Shown piece by piece: positions 23,634 through 34,288 of a DNA stretch of 64,000 nucleotides. Source of the stretch: Lamellibrachia satsuma. Its lineage: Eukaryota; Annelida; Polychaeta; Sabellida; Siboglinidae. The notes below the pieces were generated by a model that worked only from the letters and a program-made list of their open reading frames with translations, was not told the DNA's origin and ran no database searches. The stretch is from assembly GCA_033239005.1 (NCBI GenBank), contig BSQZ01000034.1, positions 5,262,001-5,326,000 on the forward strand. Reading direction: 5' to 3'. How positions within the stretch are numbered: the first letter of the stretch is position 1; every line of letters begins with the position of its first letter. The position numbers and the translations under genes were made by a program.

Positions 23634-25437
23634 TCATGTAGACACTGAAGAGGGAACGCGATGCTCCATGATCCTATGGCTTACACCGATCGCTTCAATA
23701 TCACCAGATTCATCATGTGTTGTGTCGGCGGCCATGACTATAATTCCCCATCCAAGGTCCGTCCTCTGAACATAAGGTTCTCCATTGACTGGAGATATGC
23801 TCTCTCGAGGAACTAGGGCATTCGCGCAGTCGTTTCCGATGAGAAGCCCCACCTCAAATTCGTTCAGCGGCATCAATTTGTTTGTACGCTGTGCAAATTT
23901 GGCCACCTCGGTGCCACAGAAGGTGTCGGAATGTGTGCACGATTAGTGAGAATAATGTCCCGTGTGTATGTCGGAGGGAGTGCAATGGTAGAGTCACCAT
24001 TGTACGCACGAACATGTGGACCATTGATTATACTGTTCTGGATAATCTGATTCGAGAGTGAGAGTTGCGCATTAGTCACGTCAACACCCAAGGCAGCGCA
24101 TGTATCGTCTAAAAGGAAACTAACGTCAGACTGTGTGTCAAGCAGTGCATAAACAAGCCTTTCACAGTCAGGTCCTCCTGAATGCGACACCCACTCAGGA
24201 ACGATCATGGAGGTCTTCTTACAACAATTACTGATGTTGTTGTAATGATAAATGCTGGTCTGCGTACTTATCGATTTTCTATTCGCTACGGTCAGTACAC
24301 ACGCCTCCCGTCTAGTGTCTCCATGCAATCACGAAGGGTGTCGTTTCGCAGACGTCTTGCAACTCTTACGCATTTTACGTTATTTAGAACAGTGGCCTGG
24401 CTATGTGCACCCGAAACACAGACCCTTTTGCATTGCAAATGTCTTACTTTCTTGTAGATGTTTCGCAAGAACTGTCCAGGGGGTGGTTTCTCTGACAAAG
24501 TGTCATTGTCAAGTGTCTTAATATATGCGTCTGTAGAGAACGAACTTGACGATTGATATTATTTTCGATCATCTCTTGCCACTTCCACGCAGTGATTGTA
24601 AGGAAGTGGTGGGATCGCAGGCGATATCAGCTTCACGAGACACAAATGTTGCAAACTCTGCGAAATGCGGATAGCAACCATTCCGGTTTTCCATGTAGAC
24701 ACAAATCAAGCCCACCCGGTAATTTGCGGATTCAAATGTTGAGTAAAAATGTTTATAAAAACTCTTTCAGATGATCATATCTCCCATCTGGTAAATGAAG
24801 TGGGGTGTTGGAATAGACAGACCTCGCTTCGAACTTTGAGATGACTTCTACATGAGCTTCTGCCATTTTTATCTCTTTCATCGTCTGAGTTTTCTCTAAC
24901 TCGTGTCTCTGGTGAGATTGTATTTCGAGGAATTTCATCTTTTCTTTCAAGGCAGCAACTTCGGCAGCAGCCTCAGTCAGCTTGCTATTTTTGAGGCTTC
25001 GGAATTGCACGACGATTTGGAAATGCATGACTTCCGACCACAGTGACTTCCAATCGAAGTAGTACTTGATTTGTTTTCGAACTTAATGTCTTGAATACGC
25101 GCCGAAATACGGATCGAAAGCCTTTGATGATCACCATCGATCACTTCGATTTTTTCTTAAAATGATTTCATAACTTCCTCCGAAACCGTACGACTGTAAT
25201 CATCTGTCGCGCTACAAGTCGAATAGAAGAGCACATCGAGGTTTTCGCGTTCCTTCCGAATGCAGTCAATATCATCAGAATCACACAACAACGACATTGG
25301 AATGTCGCCTCCACGAAGACATGAATCGCTTTAGCGATACTTCTGCCTGTTGAATTTGATAAGCGATACCTTTTTCTGTGAGTTGTCTTTCTCGTGAACT
25401 TTTTTATCTGAGTTTGGAGAAGTTACTTTCTCTGCCA
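23634..25437 (-). pseudogene. gag: BEL/Pao gag and protease (broken)
   Basis: A probable gag start is the ATG at 25437 (MAEKVTSPNSDKK). 24753-25028 contains an Ala/Glu/Lys coiled-coil stretch typical of BEL/Pao Gag. A knuckle-like Cys region follows near 24330-24490. 23873-24328 contains the protease signature LLDTQSDVSFL, and the frame continues at 23634-23906 with a DLGWGI block typical of the protease-RT linker. Multiple frame breaks. Confidence 0.8.
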
Positions 25438-25439
25438 TT

Positions 25440-25861
25440 TTGCAAGCCATGTAAATGTAAGCCCTCACAAATGAAGTAATATAAATTATAGTCTTAAACA
25501 TTCACAACCATATGTGAATATAGTATGCTTACAAATAAAGCAAAATAAAGCACATTATCGCTTAATCGCAAATATTTACAGCCATATGTGAAACATAGTA
25601 TGCTTATAAATAATGCACAATATCGCATAATCGCAAACATTCAGAGCCATATGCGAAACATAGTATGCTTACAAATAAAGCACATTAATGCATCATCGCA
25701 AACGGTCAGGTAAGTGCAAATGGCTGTCAATCTACTGCGCTTAGTCCCCCGCGCAGGGTGAAGCCCATAAATATAATAAAAGGAACAATCGCTAGATGGC
25801 GATACTTGCTTATTTATCGTCCCGCAATATAACGTACAGCAAGCCATTTACACCATTTACA
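25440..25861 (-). repeat. Rearranged 5' LTR/leader region of the BEL/Pao element with about three tandem units
   Basis: 25705-25861 matches the left LTR. Below it lie about three diverged units of roughly 60-65 bp, each with CATATG and TAGTATGCTTA-AAATAA (about 25490-25690), which are absent from the left LTR. Confidence 0.6.
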
Positions 25862-26194
25862 ATCCGTATGACTGATATCGTGGTACTCAATTGGTGCCAG
25901 AAAATATATCATGTCAACAAATACAGATTACCACGAAAACACCACAGCAAGACAGTGCATCGTGAATATTAACACTTACGTTCACACTGCGTCAATTTGC
26001 TAAGGATAATTTTATGAATAAGATTTCACAAAACGTTTAACAAGATTACTACGCAAAGCTTCAACTCCATATAACAAGTGAACAATGAAGCTAATCGCTT
26101 ACGGAGTGTCGACAATTTATCATATGTGTATCCCCTAACAATCACATATAGGCTTATGTCAGTTTATGTCATTTCAAATACATTCACACTTTTA

Positions 26195-26195
<1 letters not shown>
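25862..26195. other. Intergenic, no supported gene
   Basis: AT-rich sequence between the BEL/Pao element and a TA repeat. Nothing recognised. Confidence 0.5.
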
Positions 26196-26265
<70 letters not shown>

Positions 26266-26276
26266 TATATATACAC

Positions 26277-26316
<40 letters not shown>
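26196..26316. repeat. (TA)n microsatellite with TACACA interruptions
   Basis: About 60 TA units broken by ACACAT and ACAT steps near 26258 and 26273. Confidence 0.96.
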
Positions 26317-26696
26317 GAGATCCATCGTGAAATACGTAGATCTCTTCATGTATGACGGTCGTGCATAAATAACATTTACATCCCTCCGTATCGCTTCTTG
26401 ACTAACTTAGGTTTTCTAACAAAGAGGCATCAACAATACTGTGCCATCTATCGATAAAACATAAATCATTTATATCACTTTGGGTAAATTTTTCAATTTG
26501 CTTCGGGATTAAAGTTTTCCAACAACTCCAACAACATGTTGTCGTACATCATAATATATATTATACTAGAACAAGATGAACTGCATCAAGCAAACACATA
26601 CACGGATATCGACATGTCCCTTTCGTGTTTGTTTTGTCTTGTCGAACAAAGAGTGCACGACGTCATCAATGTCAATAACAAACGAATTTGGGCAAA

Positions 26697-27827
26697 TATT
26701 AACATCACATCGATACAGTAAGTATACATATACAACGTATACAACATATACAACTATTAACATCACATCAATAAAGTAGGTATACATGTACAGCGTATAC
26801 AACATATACAGCTATTAACATCACATCAATAAAATATGTATACATGTACAACGTATACAACATATACAACTATTAACATCACATCAATAAAGTAGGTATA
26901 CATGTACATCGTATACAACATATACAGCTATTAACATCACATCAATAAAATATGTATACATGTACAACGTATACAACATATACAACTATTAACATCACAT
27001 CAATAAAGTAGGTATACATGTACAACGTATACAACATATACAACTATTAATATCACATCAATAAAGTAGGTATACATGTACAACGTATACAACATATACA
27101 ACTATTAGCATCACATCAATAAAGTAAGTATACGTGTACAACGTATACAACATATACAACTATTAACATCACATCAATAAAGTAGGTATACATGTACAAC
27201 GTATACAACATATACAACTATTAACATCACATCAATAAAGTAGATATACATGTACAACGTATACAACATATACAACTATTAACATCACATCAATATAGTA
27301 AGTATACATGTACAACGTATACAACATATACAACTATTAACATCACATCAACAAAGTAGGTATACATGTACAACGTATACAACATATACAACTATTAACA
27401 TCACATCAATAAAGTAGGTATACATGTACAACGTATACAACATATACAACTGTTAACATCACATCAATAAAGTAGGTATACATGTACAACGTATACAACA
27501 TATACAACTATTAACATCGCATCAATAAAGTAGATATACATGTACAACATATACAACATATACAACTGTTAACATCACATCAATAAAGTAGGTATACATG
27601 TACAACGTATACAACATATACAACTATTAACATCACATCAATAAAGTAGGTATACATGTACAACGTATACAACATATACAACTATTAACATCACATCAAT
27701 AAAGTAGGTATACATGTACAACGTATACAACATATACAACTGTTAACATCCCATCAATAAAGTAATTATACATGTACAACGTATACAACATATACAACTG
27801 TTAACATCCCATCAATAAAGTAAGTAA

Positions 27828-27829
<2 letters not shown>
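26697..27829. repeat. 58-bp tandem satellite, about 19 units
   Basis: Starts of the TATTAACATCACATCAATAA block are 58 bp apart (for example 26755 and 26813). Units contain GTATAC and ATATAC steps and differ by only a few bases. Two more units lie at 28074-28200. The block flanking the first unit (TGTCAATAACAAACGAATTTGG) resembles the 3' flank of receptor copies D and E, so the array seems to have grown from receptor 3'-flank sequence. Confidence 0.93.
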
Positions 27830-27908
<79 letters not shown>

Positions 27909-28208
27909 ACGTCAAACAAAGGCTACGGTAGTCGTAGACTCGATTAGCTGCAGCAATGTTATTTCCGCGCACATGGAATGAATTCATCACCGAAGAAGAA
28001 ATAATTAAAAAACATATGTAGAGCCAATCAAGTCAACAATATTGAAAAGAAGATGGAACTATATGGCTGAGTACATCACATCAATAAATTAAGTATACAT
28101 GTACAACGTATACAGCATATACAACTATTAACATCACATCAATAAAGTAATTATACATGTACAACGTATACAACATATACAACTGTTAACATCCCATCAA
28201 TAAAGTAA

Positions 28209-28264
<56 letters not shown>
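27830..28264. repeat. (TA)n runs in a tandem duplication of about 365-380 bp
   Basis: TA runs at 27830-27906 and 28210-28264 are each preceded by CCCATCAATAAAGTAAGTA and followed by the same block (ACAACGTCAAACAAAGGCTACGG). That block is homologous, in reverse, to the flank downstream of copy E (61741-61790). Confidence 0.88.
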
Positions 28265-28267
<3 letters not shown>

Positions 28268-28898
28268 ACGTCAAACAAAGGCTACGGTAGTCGTAGACTC
28301 GATTAGCTGCAGCAATGTTATTTCCGCGCAAATACTAAACACAGGTGTCGACCTTTTCCAGCGAACCAACTGTGCATTTCCATCAAGTAGAACCATTGTG
28401 TCTGTTTGGCATTTAACCAGTCTCGCCAGAGTCTTCCGAATGGTGGCGTCAACATTTGTGTCACTGGAAACCAAGCACTCAAACATTGCATTCCCTGCTA
28501 TTGAAACATTATAGACGGGTTTTGCAGTGTTCGGACGGAGTGGCAATCGATACAGCGTACATGTGTTCGTACTATCCCTTGCGTTGTGCCAGTCTCGCCA
28601 GAGTCTTCGGACTGTGGGTTTTAAAGTAGAAATCAGGGAGGCACACAATACGATCGCATTCGAATCCAATCTAAGAATTGTTCGTCCTGCATTCGCTGAA
28701 GCGCTGCCGGTTCGCCACGACATCACAACAGGGACTTCAGCAACGTCGTACTCATAACCTGAAATGTAGATGAAAAATCGTCTGGCCAGTTTTCGTCACC
28801 CAGGAAGATTAAATCGCGTCAAATCTGTTGTGATTCGTCAAAGCAGATGCCCCGTGTATCGTTAGCGTCATGCTTGAGCATTGCATTGTATGGAGGTG

Positions 28899-30244
28899 AG
28901 TAACCAATGGTGGTCTGATACTTCTGACATGCTGATCGTAAGTAATCAATGGTGGTCTGATACTTCTGACATGTTGATCGTAAGTAACCAATGGTAGTCT
29001 GATATTTCTGACATGTTGATCGTAAGTAATCAATGGTGGTCTGATACTTCTGACATGTTGATCGTAAGTAATCAATGGTGGTCTGATACTTCTGACATGT
29101 TGATCGTAAGTAACCAATGGTAGTCTGATACTTCTGACATGTTGACCGTAAGTAATCAATGGTAGTCTGATACTTCTGACATGTTGATCGTAAGTAATCA
29201 ATAGTAGTCTGATACTTCTGACACGTTGATCGTAAGTAATCAATGGTAGTCTGATACTTCTGACACGTTGATCGTAAGTAATCAATGGTAGTCTGATACT
29301 TCTGACATGCTGATCGTAAGTAATCAATGGTAGTCTGATACTTCTGACATGTTGATCGTAAGTAATCAATGGTAGTCTGATACTTCTGACATGTTGATCG
29401 TAAGTAATCAATGGTAGTCCGATACTTCTGACATGCTGATCGTAAGTAATCAATGGTAGTCTGATACTTCTGACATGCTGATCGTAAGTAATCAATGGTA
29501 GTCTGATACTTCTGACATGCTGATCATAAGTAATCAATGGTAGTCTGATACTTCTGACATGCTGATCGTAAGTAATCAATGGTAGTCCGATACTTCTGAC
29601 ATGCTGATCGTAAGTAACCAATGGTAGTCCGATACTTCTGACATGTTGATCGTAAGTAATCAATGGTAGTCCGATACTTCTGACATGCTGATCGTAAGTA
29701 ATCAATGGTAGTCCGATACTTCTGACATGCTGATCGTAAGTAATCAATGGTAGTCCGATACTTCTGACATGCTGATCGTAAGTAATCAATGGTAGTCTGA
29801 TACTTCTGACATGCTGATCGTAAGTAATCAATGGTAGTCTGATACTTCTGACATGTTGATCGTAAGTAATCAATGGTAGTCTGATACTTCTGACATGCTG
29901 ATCGTAAGTAATCAATGGTAGTCTGATACTTCTGACATGCTGATCGTAAGTAATCAATGGTAGTCCGATACTTCTGTCATGCTGATCGTAAGTAATCAAT
30001 GGTAGTCCGATACTTCTGACATGCTGATCGTAAGTAACCAATGGTCGTCCGATACTTCTGACATGCTGATCGTAAGTAATCAATGGTAGTCCGATACTTC
30101 TGACATGCTGATCGTAAGTAATCAATGGTAGTCCGATACTTCTGACATGTTGATCGTAAGTAACCAATGGTAGTCCGATACTTCTGACATGCTGATCGTA
30201 AGTAATCAATGGTAGTCTGATACTTCTGACATGTTGATCATAAG
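28899..30244 (-). repeat. 42-bp (14-codon) minisatellite derived from receptor coding sequence, about 32 units
   Basis: On the minus strand each unit reads, in the receptor frame, DYLRS-[A/T]-CQKY-[R/Q]-TTI. The same segment is single-copy in copies D and E (the DYLRTTCQKYRAYI region of E, 59268-59310). Period is exactly 42 bp, so frame is kept. Units vary at a few positions (A/T, R/Q). I see only about three stops in some 448 codons (near 30239, 29966 and 29524). A longer open frame in another phase is a by-product of the repeat. Confidence 0.95.
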
Positions 30245-31055
30245 TAATCGTGGTCAAACTGTGAATCAAATAGATTGGCGTTCCTTCCATTCGCCATGTG
30301 TAGCAAAGACTGTCTCGGCGTGGGGGGGGGGCTAAATTGCATAACACATTTAAACGTTACCTGAATTTCCGTGGTGAGCGTTTTATTCACCACGGACGGT
30401 CGCTGACAGAGATCATTTGTATTAGTGTCAGCGATTGTCAAACTTCCGCACGAGTACACAACCAGTGATTCTACATACGAATTTTCTACTAGAATTTCTA
30501 CTTCGTAAAATGTCTGCGTAATAGTTGTGCGTTACCTTTGGACTAGATCAACACGATGCTTCATAGTCACACTCGGTTTCGCAAGACGTGTTGCGAATCT
30601 AATTGAGGTGTGACATCCATAGTTGATGTTATCCAGTTGTCAATAGTGTCTTTGTTTTGAACGATGTCGTTGTTTCCCATTGTCATGTTGTGGTCGTCTT
30701 TCGCTGCTTGATTGACATTCATTGTAGCCCTCGTGGATATATCTGATGTGTTTGAGTTTGGTGGTCTACCGACATTCTCACAAGATGTGCTCGCATCCTT
30801 GCCTCTATTGAATGACTGAGGCGTTGTTTTATGAATTAAAGAATGAATTAATTAATTAATTAATGCATGAATCAATGAGTTCATTTTACAATTGTACATA
30901 ACACGCGAAATATTAAAATTTCAACTGAAAACTAACAAAAGTTAAATAAGGAAAAAACTAGAAGTCTTTCGACTTATATGAAGTGTTTTTTCCCTTCAAA
31001 AAAAACATGAATGATAACATAATAACTGAATTTACACAGATGCATACAATAAAAT

Positions 31056-31171
<116 letters not shown>

Positions 31172-31482
31172 TGTTATTAGTTCTTTTCTCCTTTCTTACC
31201 ATAATTTCGAATGGTGTTTTTTAGTAGAAACTTACTTTCATTCTTTGGGTAATTTTTGTAAAATATTTTATGCATAAATGATACAAAGTAAACACTAGCG
31301 ATATCATTACAGTGAAGGACTTTCAGTTTGTAGAAAATATGTCTAGTATGGCATTGTCTAGAGATTTTGAGCTCAGTTCGCATTGCTCGTGTTTGTAGCG
31401 TGGTTGTAGCTTTCAATTTAAACGTGTATGTTATGCCTTATACAATAACACATTGCAAGTATGGTAATATAAGTGTTGTGGA

Positions 31483-31917
31483 GAGATTCTTTCACTGATG
31501 CTCCGTTGTCCGTGTCTGTAGACGTATCCTTGCCTGTATTGACTGACTGGTGCGTTGTGTTATGCAAAGATTCTGTCGCCGATACTCTGTCGCCGATACT
31601 CGGTGTGTTGTCCGTGTCTGTACTCGCATAATTGCCAGTATTGACTGACTAGTGCGTTGTGTTATGCAGATACTCTATCATTGTTGCTCTGTTGTCCGTG
31701 TATGTACTCGCACCACTGCCAGTATCGACTGACTGAGGCGTTGTGTTGTGGAAGGACTCTGTCGCCGATACTCTGCCTGTGGTGACCGTGTATGTAATCG
31801 CACCATTGCCAATATCTACTGATTGGTGCGTTGTGTTATGCAGATACTCTATCATTGTTGCTATGTTGTCCTTGTCTGTACTCGCACCATTGCCAGTATC
31901 GAATGACTGAGGCGTTG
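31483..31917 (-). repeat. Five Ser/Thr-rich coding repeats (about 84-100 bp each) of receptor copy C
   Basis: Minus-strand units encode a SATESLHNTTPQSV-TG-GAST-TD-type peptide. Copies D and E have two such units each. Units have drifted and carry at least one stop. Confidence 0.85.
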
Positions 31918-32190
31918 TACCTTAATATCCATCCAAACATTATGGATTATTCATGGGAATTCGTAGCTACTTTCTTGACATTCGCATGCATAACGTTAAT
32001 GGACAACATCAGTACATTTAAACAATCAACTGCGATACGCCTTTTTGGGAAACTTCTCAAACACCACATTGTACTTGTACTAACTGTACTGTACGGGTGA
32101 ACTACGGCTTTGGGCAGCGTACACGGCGGTGATAAACAGATAGCGCAGCAACATCCTCCTGCCAGCGTAGTCACGACCAACTGTAGGCCA

Positions 32191-32504
32191 CGAGCACCAG
32201 CACCAGTCGTCCGTGATAAAGTTTGACTGATGGACTGGCTAAAAGATAATGTAACTTAGCAAGTTTCATTTCCATTAAATTCCTATTACGTAAAGTCATA
32301 TTTTATGTTCTATTAATTATTCAAGTGTTATAAAATGTAACATATTGTTTATGAACTTTCGTGAATTTTCACGTGAATGGAGGCATTCAGAAATCGGTGT
32401 ATTGACTCTGCACACTGCACAGTATTGTTTGTGAGAGTCAGTGAATGCATTGGTGAGTTAATCAATATGTGTGCATGGGTGCGTGAGCGAGCAAGTGTAT
32501 GTGT
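32191..32504. other. Upstream flank of copy C
   Basis: About 32255-32345 resembles the region upstream of copy D (47205-47310), sharing CATTTCCATTA and TATTAATTATTCAAGTGTT blocks. No gene. Confidence 0.55.
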
Positions 32505-32516
32505 TTGTGTGGTGTG

Positions 32517-32561
<45 letters not shown>

Positions 32562-32740
32562 GCGTGCGTGCATGTGTGCTTCTGAGCGTTGCGTGAGTGA
32601 GTGAGTGAATGAGTGGGTGGGCGGGTGGGTGAGTGAGTGAGTGAGTGAGTGAGTGAGTGAGTGAGTGAGTTAGTGAGTGACTGAGTGAGTGACTGAGTGA
32701 GTGAGTGGGTGGCTGGGTGTGTGTGTGTGTGAGTGAGTGA
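32505..32740. repeat. GTGC / GTGA tetranucleotide microsatellites
   Basis: Runs of TGCG (32517-32565), then GTGA (32592-32700) with GGGT interruptions, then GT (32717-32733). Confidence 0.95.
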
Positions 32741-32914
32741 GTACGCGAGAAAGGGGCGGTTTAGTGTTAACCAATTCATAAATGACCTCAATAATACATA
32801 CCTTTGCTGCCATTTCATTGTGCCAGCAGTTGTGACAAAATGGGGACACGGAAACCCCCCAACGGAACCCCCCCTGGAAAAAACGATATACTGTACAAAC
32901 ACACTGTAGGGGAT

Positions 32915-33405
32915 GACTCGAGTCGTACTCGAGTCCCCCATTTTGATTTGCCCTGAAATTCAGAGAACTGACTCGAGACTTGACTTGGACTTGGAGGTCA
33001 TTGACTTAAGACTTGACTTGCCACTTTGTGCATTTCCAACAAGTAAGGTCGATCGAAACGTATAAAAAACGAAACCATGTTGTTGTGATAACGCTTAAAT
33101 ACTTGTAATGATTGGCTAATGTTTTGGCGGGGCAGCATCTGCCGACATTTTCCGTGAACAATTACCTCAGGAAAACAAAAGCTATCTTGACGGTTGGTGA
33201 ACTGTGCTGACTTGGGGCTGACTTGGGCCGAACTCGAGTCGCTGATTTCGACTTGACTTGACTTGTAATTCAGATACATTACTCGATACTTGACTGGGAC
33301 TTAGAGGTCATTTACTTGATACTTGACTTGACTTGCATATCAATGAGTTGAGACTTGATTTGACTTGCATGTCAACGACTTGAGACTTGACTTGCTTGAC
33401 GTAGA
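32915..33405. repeat. Degenerate ACTTG/ACTCGAG-type short repeats
   Basis: Two patches (32915-33025 and 33215-33405) rich in GACTTGACTTG, ACTCGAG and GAGGTCATT steps, separated by about 190 bp of ordinary sequence. This style of repeat is common in animal genomes; I cannot assign it to an element. Confidence 0.7.
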
Positions 33406-33869
33406 GCAATGCCTACCCGATCTCTACCTCCGTGTACGAGTGAAAGCCGAGGTCACGGCGACGGAAGCAGGCACATTGGACAGATACGTTTGTATATATC
33501 GGTATGTAGGTACATTGTAAAGGTAGCCGTGAAATCAAAGGCTGTATCATCTACGAGTAGCTCGCTAGGAATCGGTCATTGGTGTACACCAGGTCGACCT
33601 AGTGGCGACCTAGTGGTAGGGGATAGTGGGATTTAAGTTCAAGGGGGCGAACAGTCATTTACCCATATCTCAGCAGCTATGATAATCATTTAAACGATAT
33701 CACTGTGTGTGAGCTCGTAATATCTAAATCTATAAATATCATATCCGGGTTTCTCCTGAAGTTCAAAATAGAAAGGTAGGAATGTGTTACTTTAGCTCTT
33801 CATAAAGCAGGATTGGAAATATTGAAAGAACAGTGTTGTTGATAACGTAGCATAGTATGTCAGGAGTAT
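33406..33869. other. Intergenic, no supported gene
   Basis: No recognisable coding sequence. Contains repeated GACCTAGTGG steps near 33593-33617. Confidence 0.5.
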
Positions 33870-34122
33870 GTAATAGTATAGCATATACATATGTCCGAAG
33901 AATATGCAAAGTAACCCAAGAAGATAGAAGGAAGATGAAGGAATTGAGAGGGCATGAAAAAACACCTGAAGATGAAAGTAGCCATAAACAGAATGAGATG
34001 GGCAGGACATGTGCAAAGAATGGATGAAGGAAGAGAGACACTCAAAAAGAGCATTTAAAGCAGAAGAGGGTGGCAGAAGAAGAAGAGGAAGATCAAAGCT
34101 GCGATGGAAAGACTGTGTCAAA
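33870..34122 (+). mobile_element. 3'-end fragment of a LINE
   Basis: The plus strand encodes AINRMRWAGHVQRMDEGR followed, with a shift, by a GGRRRRGRSKLRWKDCVK block. The RWAGHV...RRGRPK.RW.DCV pattern is the C-terminus of many LINE polyproteins. It runs directly into a TA repeat. Confidence 0.75.
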
Positions 34123-34129
34123 TATATAG

Positions 34130-34131
34130 AT

Positions 34132-34163
<32 letters not shown>

Positions 34164-34187
34164 CATGGAATATCGTAGAAAGTATAT

Positions 34188-34245
<58 letters not shown>
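34130..34245. repeat. (TA)n microsatellite, two runs
   Basis: Runs at 34130-34156 and 34187-34245, separated by ACATGGAATATCGTAGAAAG, which recurs at 34262-34279. Confidence 0.95.
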
Positions 34246-34250
<5 letters not shown>

Positions 34251-34288
34251 GGATACATATACATGGAATATCGTAGAATAAGAATATA

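Larger units (their letters stand above)
20452..25861 (-). mobile_element. BEL/Pao LTR retrotransposon, degenerate
   Basis: On the minus strand the order is gag with a coiled coil, aspartic protease, RT with YVDD, RNase H and integrase, with BEL/Pao-type sequence throughout. The left LTR is about 20452-20940 (TG...CA, containing TATA-like and AATAAA motifs). The right one matches it only over 25705-25861 and then diverges into a different sequence with tandem units. The flanking pentamers differ, so the ends have been rearranged. Many frameshifts and stops make it inactive. Confidence 0.88.

Noticed and set aside
26697..30244. CRISPR-like array
   Set aside because: Units are contiguous tandem repeats without unique spacers, and the DNA is eukaryotic.
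28809..30347. A 512-codon open frame of 14-residue repeats (ITYDQHVRSI type)
   Set aside because: It is the same 42-bp array read in the wrong phase. The phase homologous to the receptor gives the DYLR-CQKY repeat, and flanking matches support that one.
33409..33636. A 75-codon plus-strand frame as a small gene
   Set aside because: It starts inside degenerate ACTTG repeats and has no recognisable motif.
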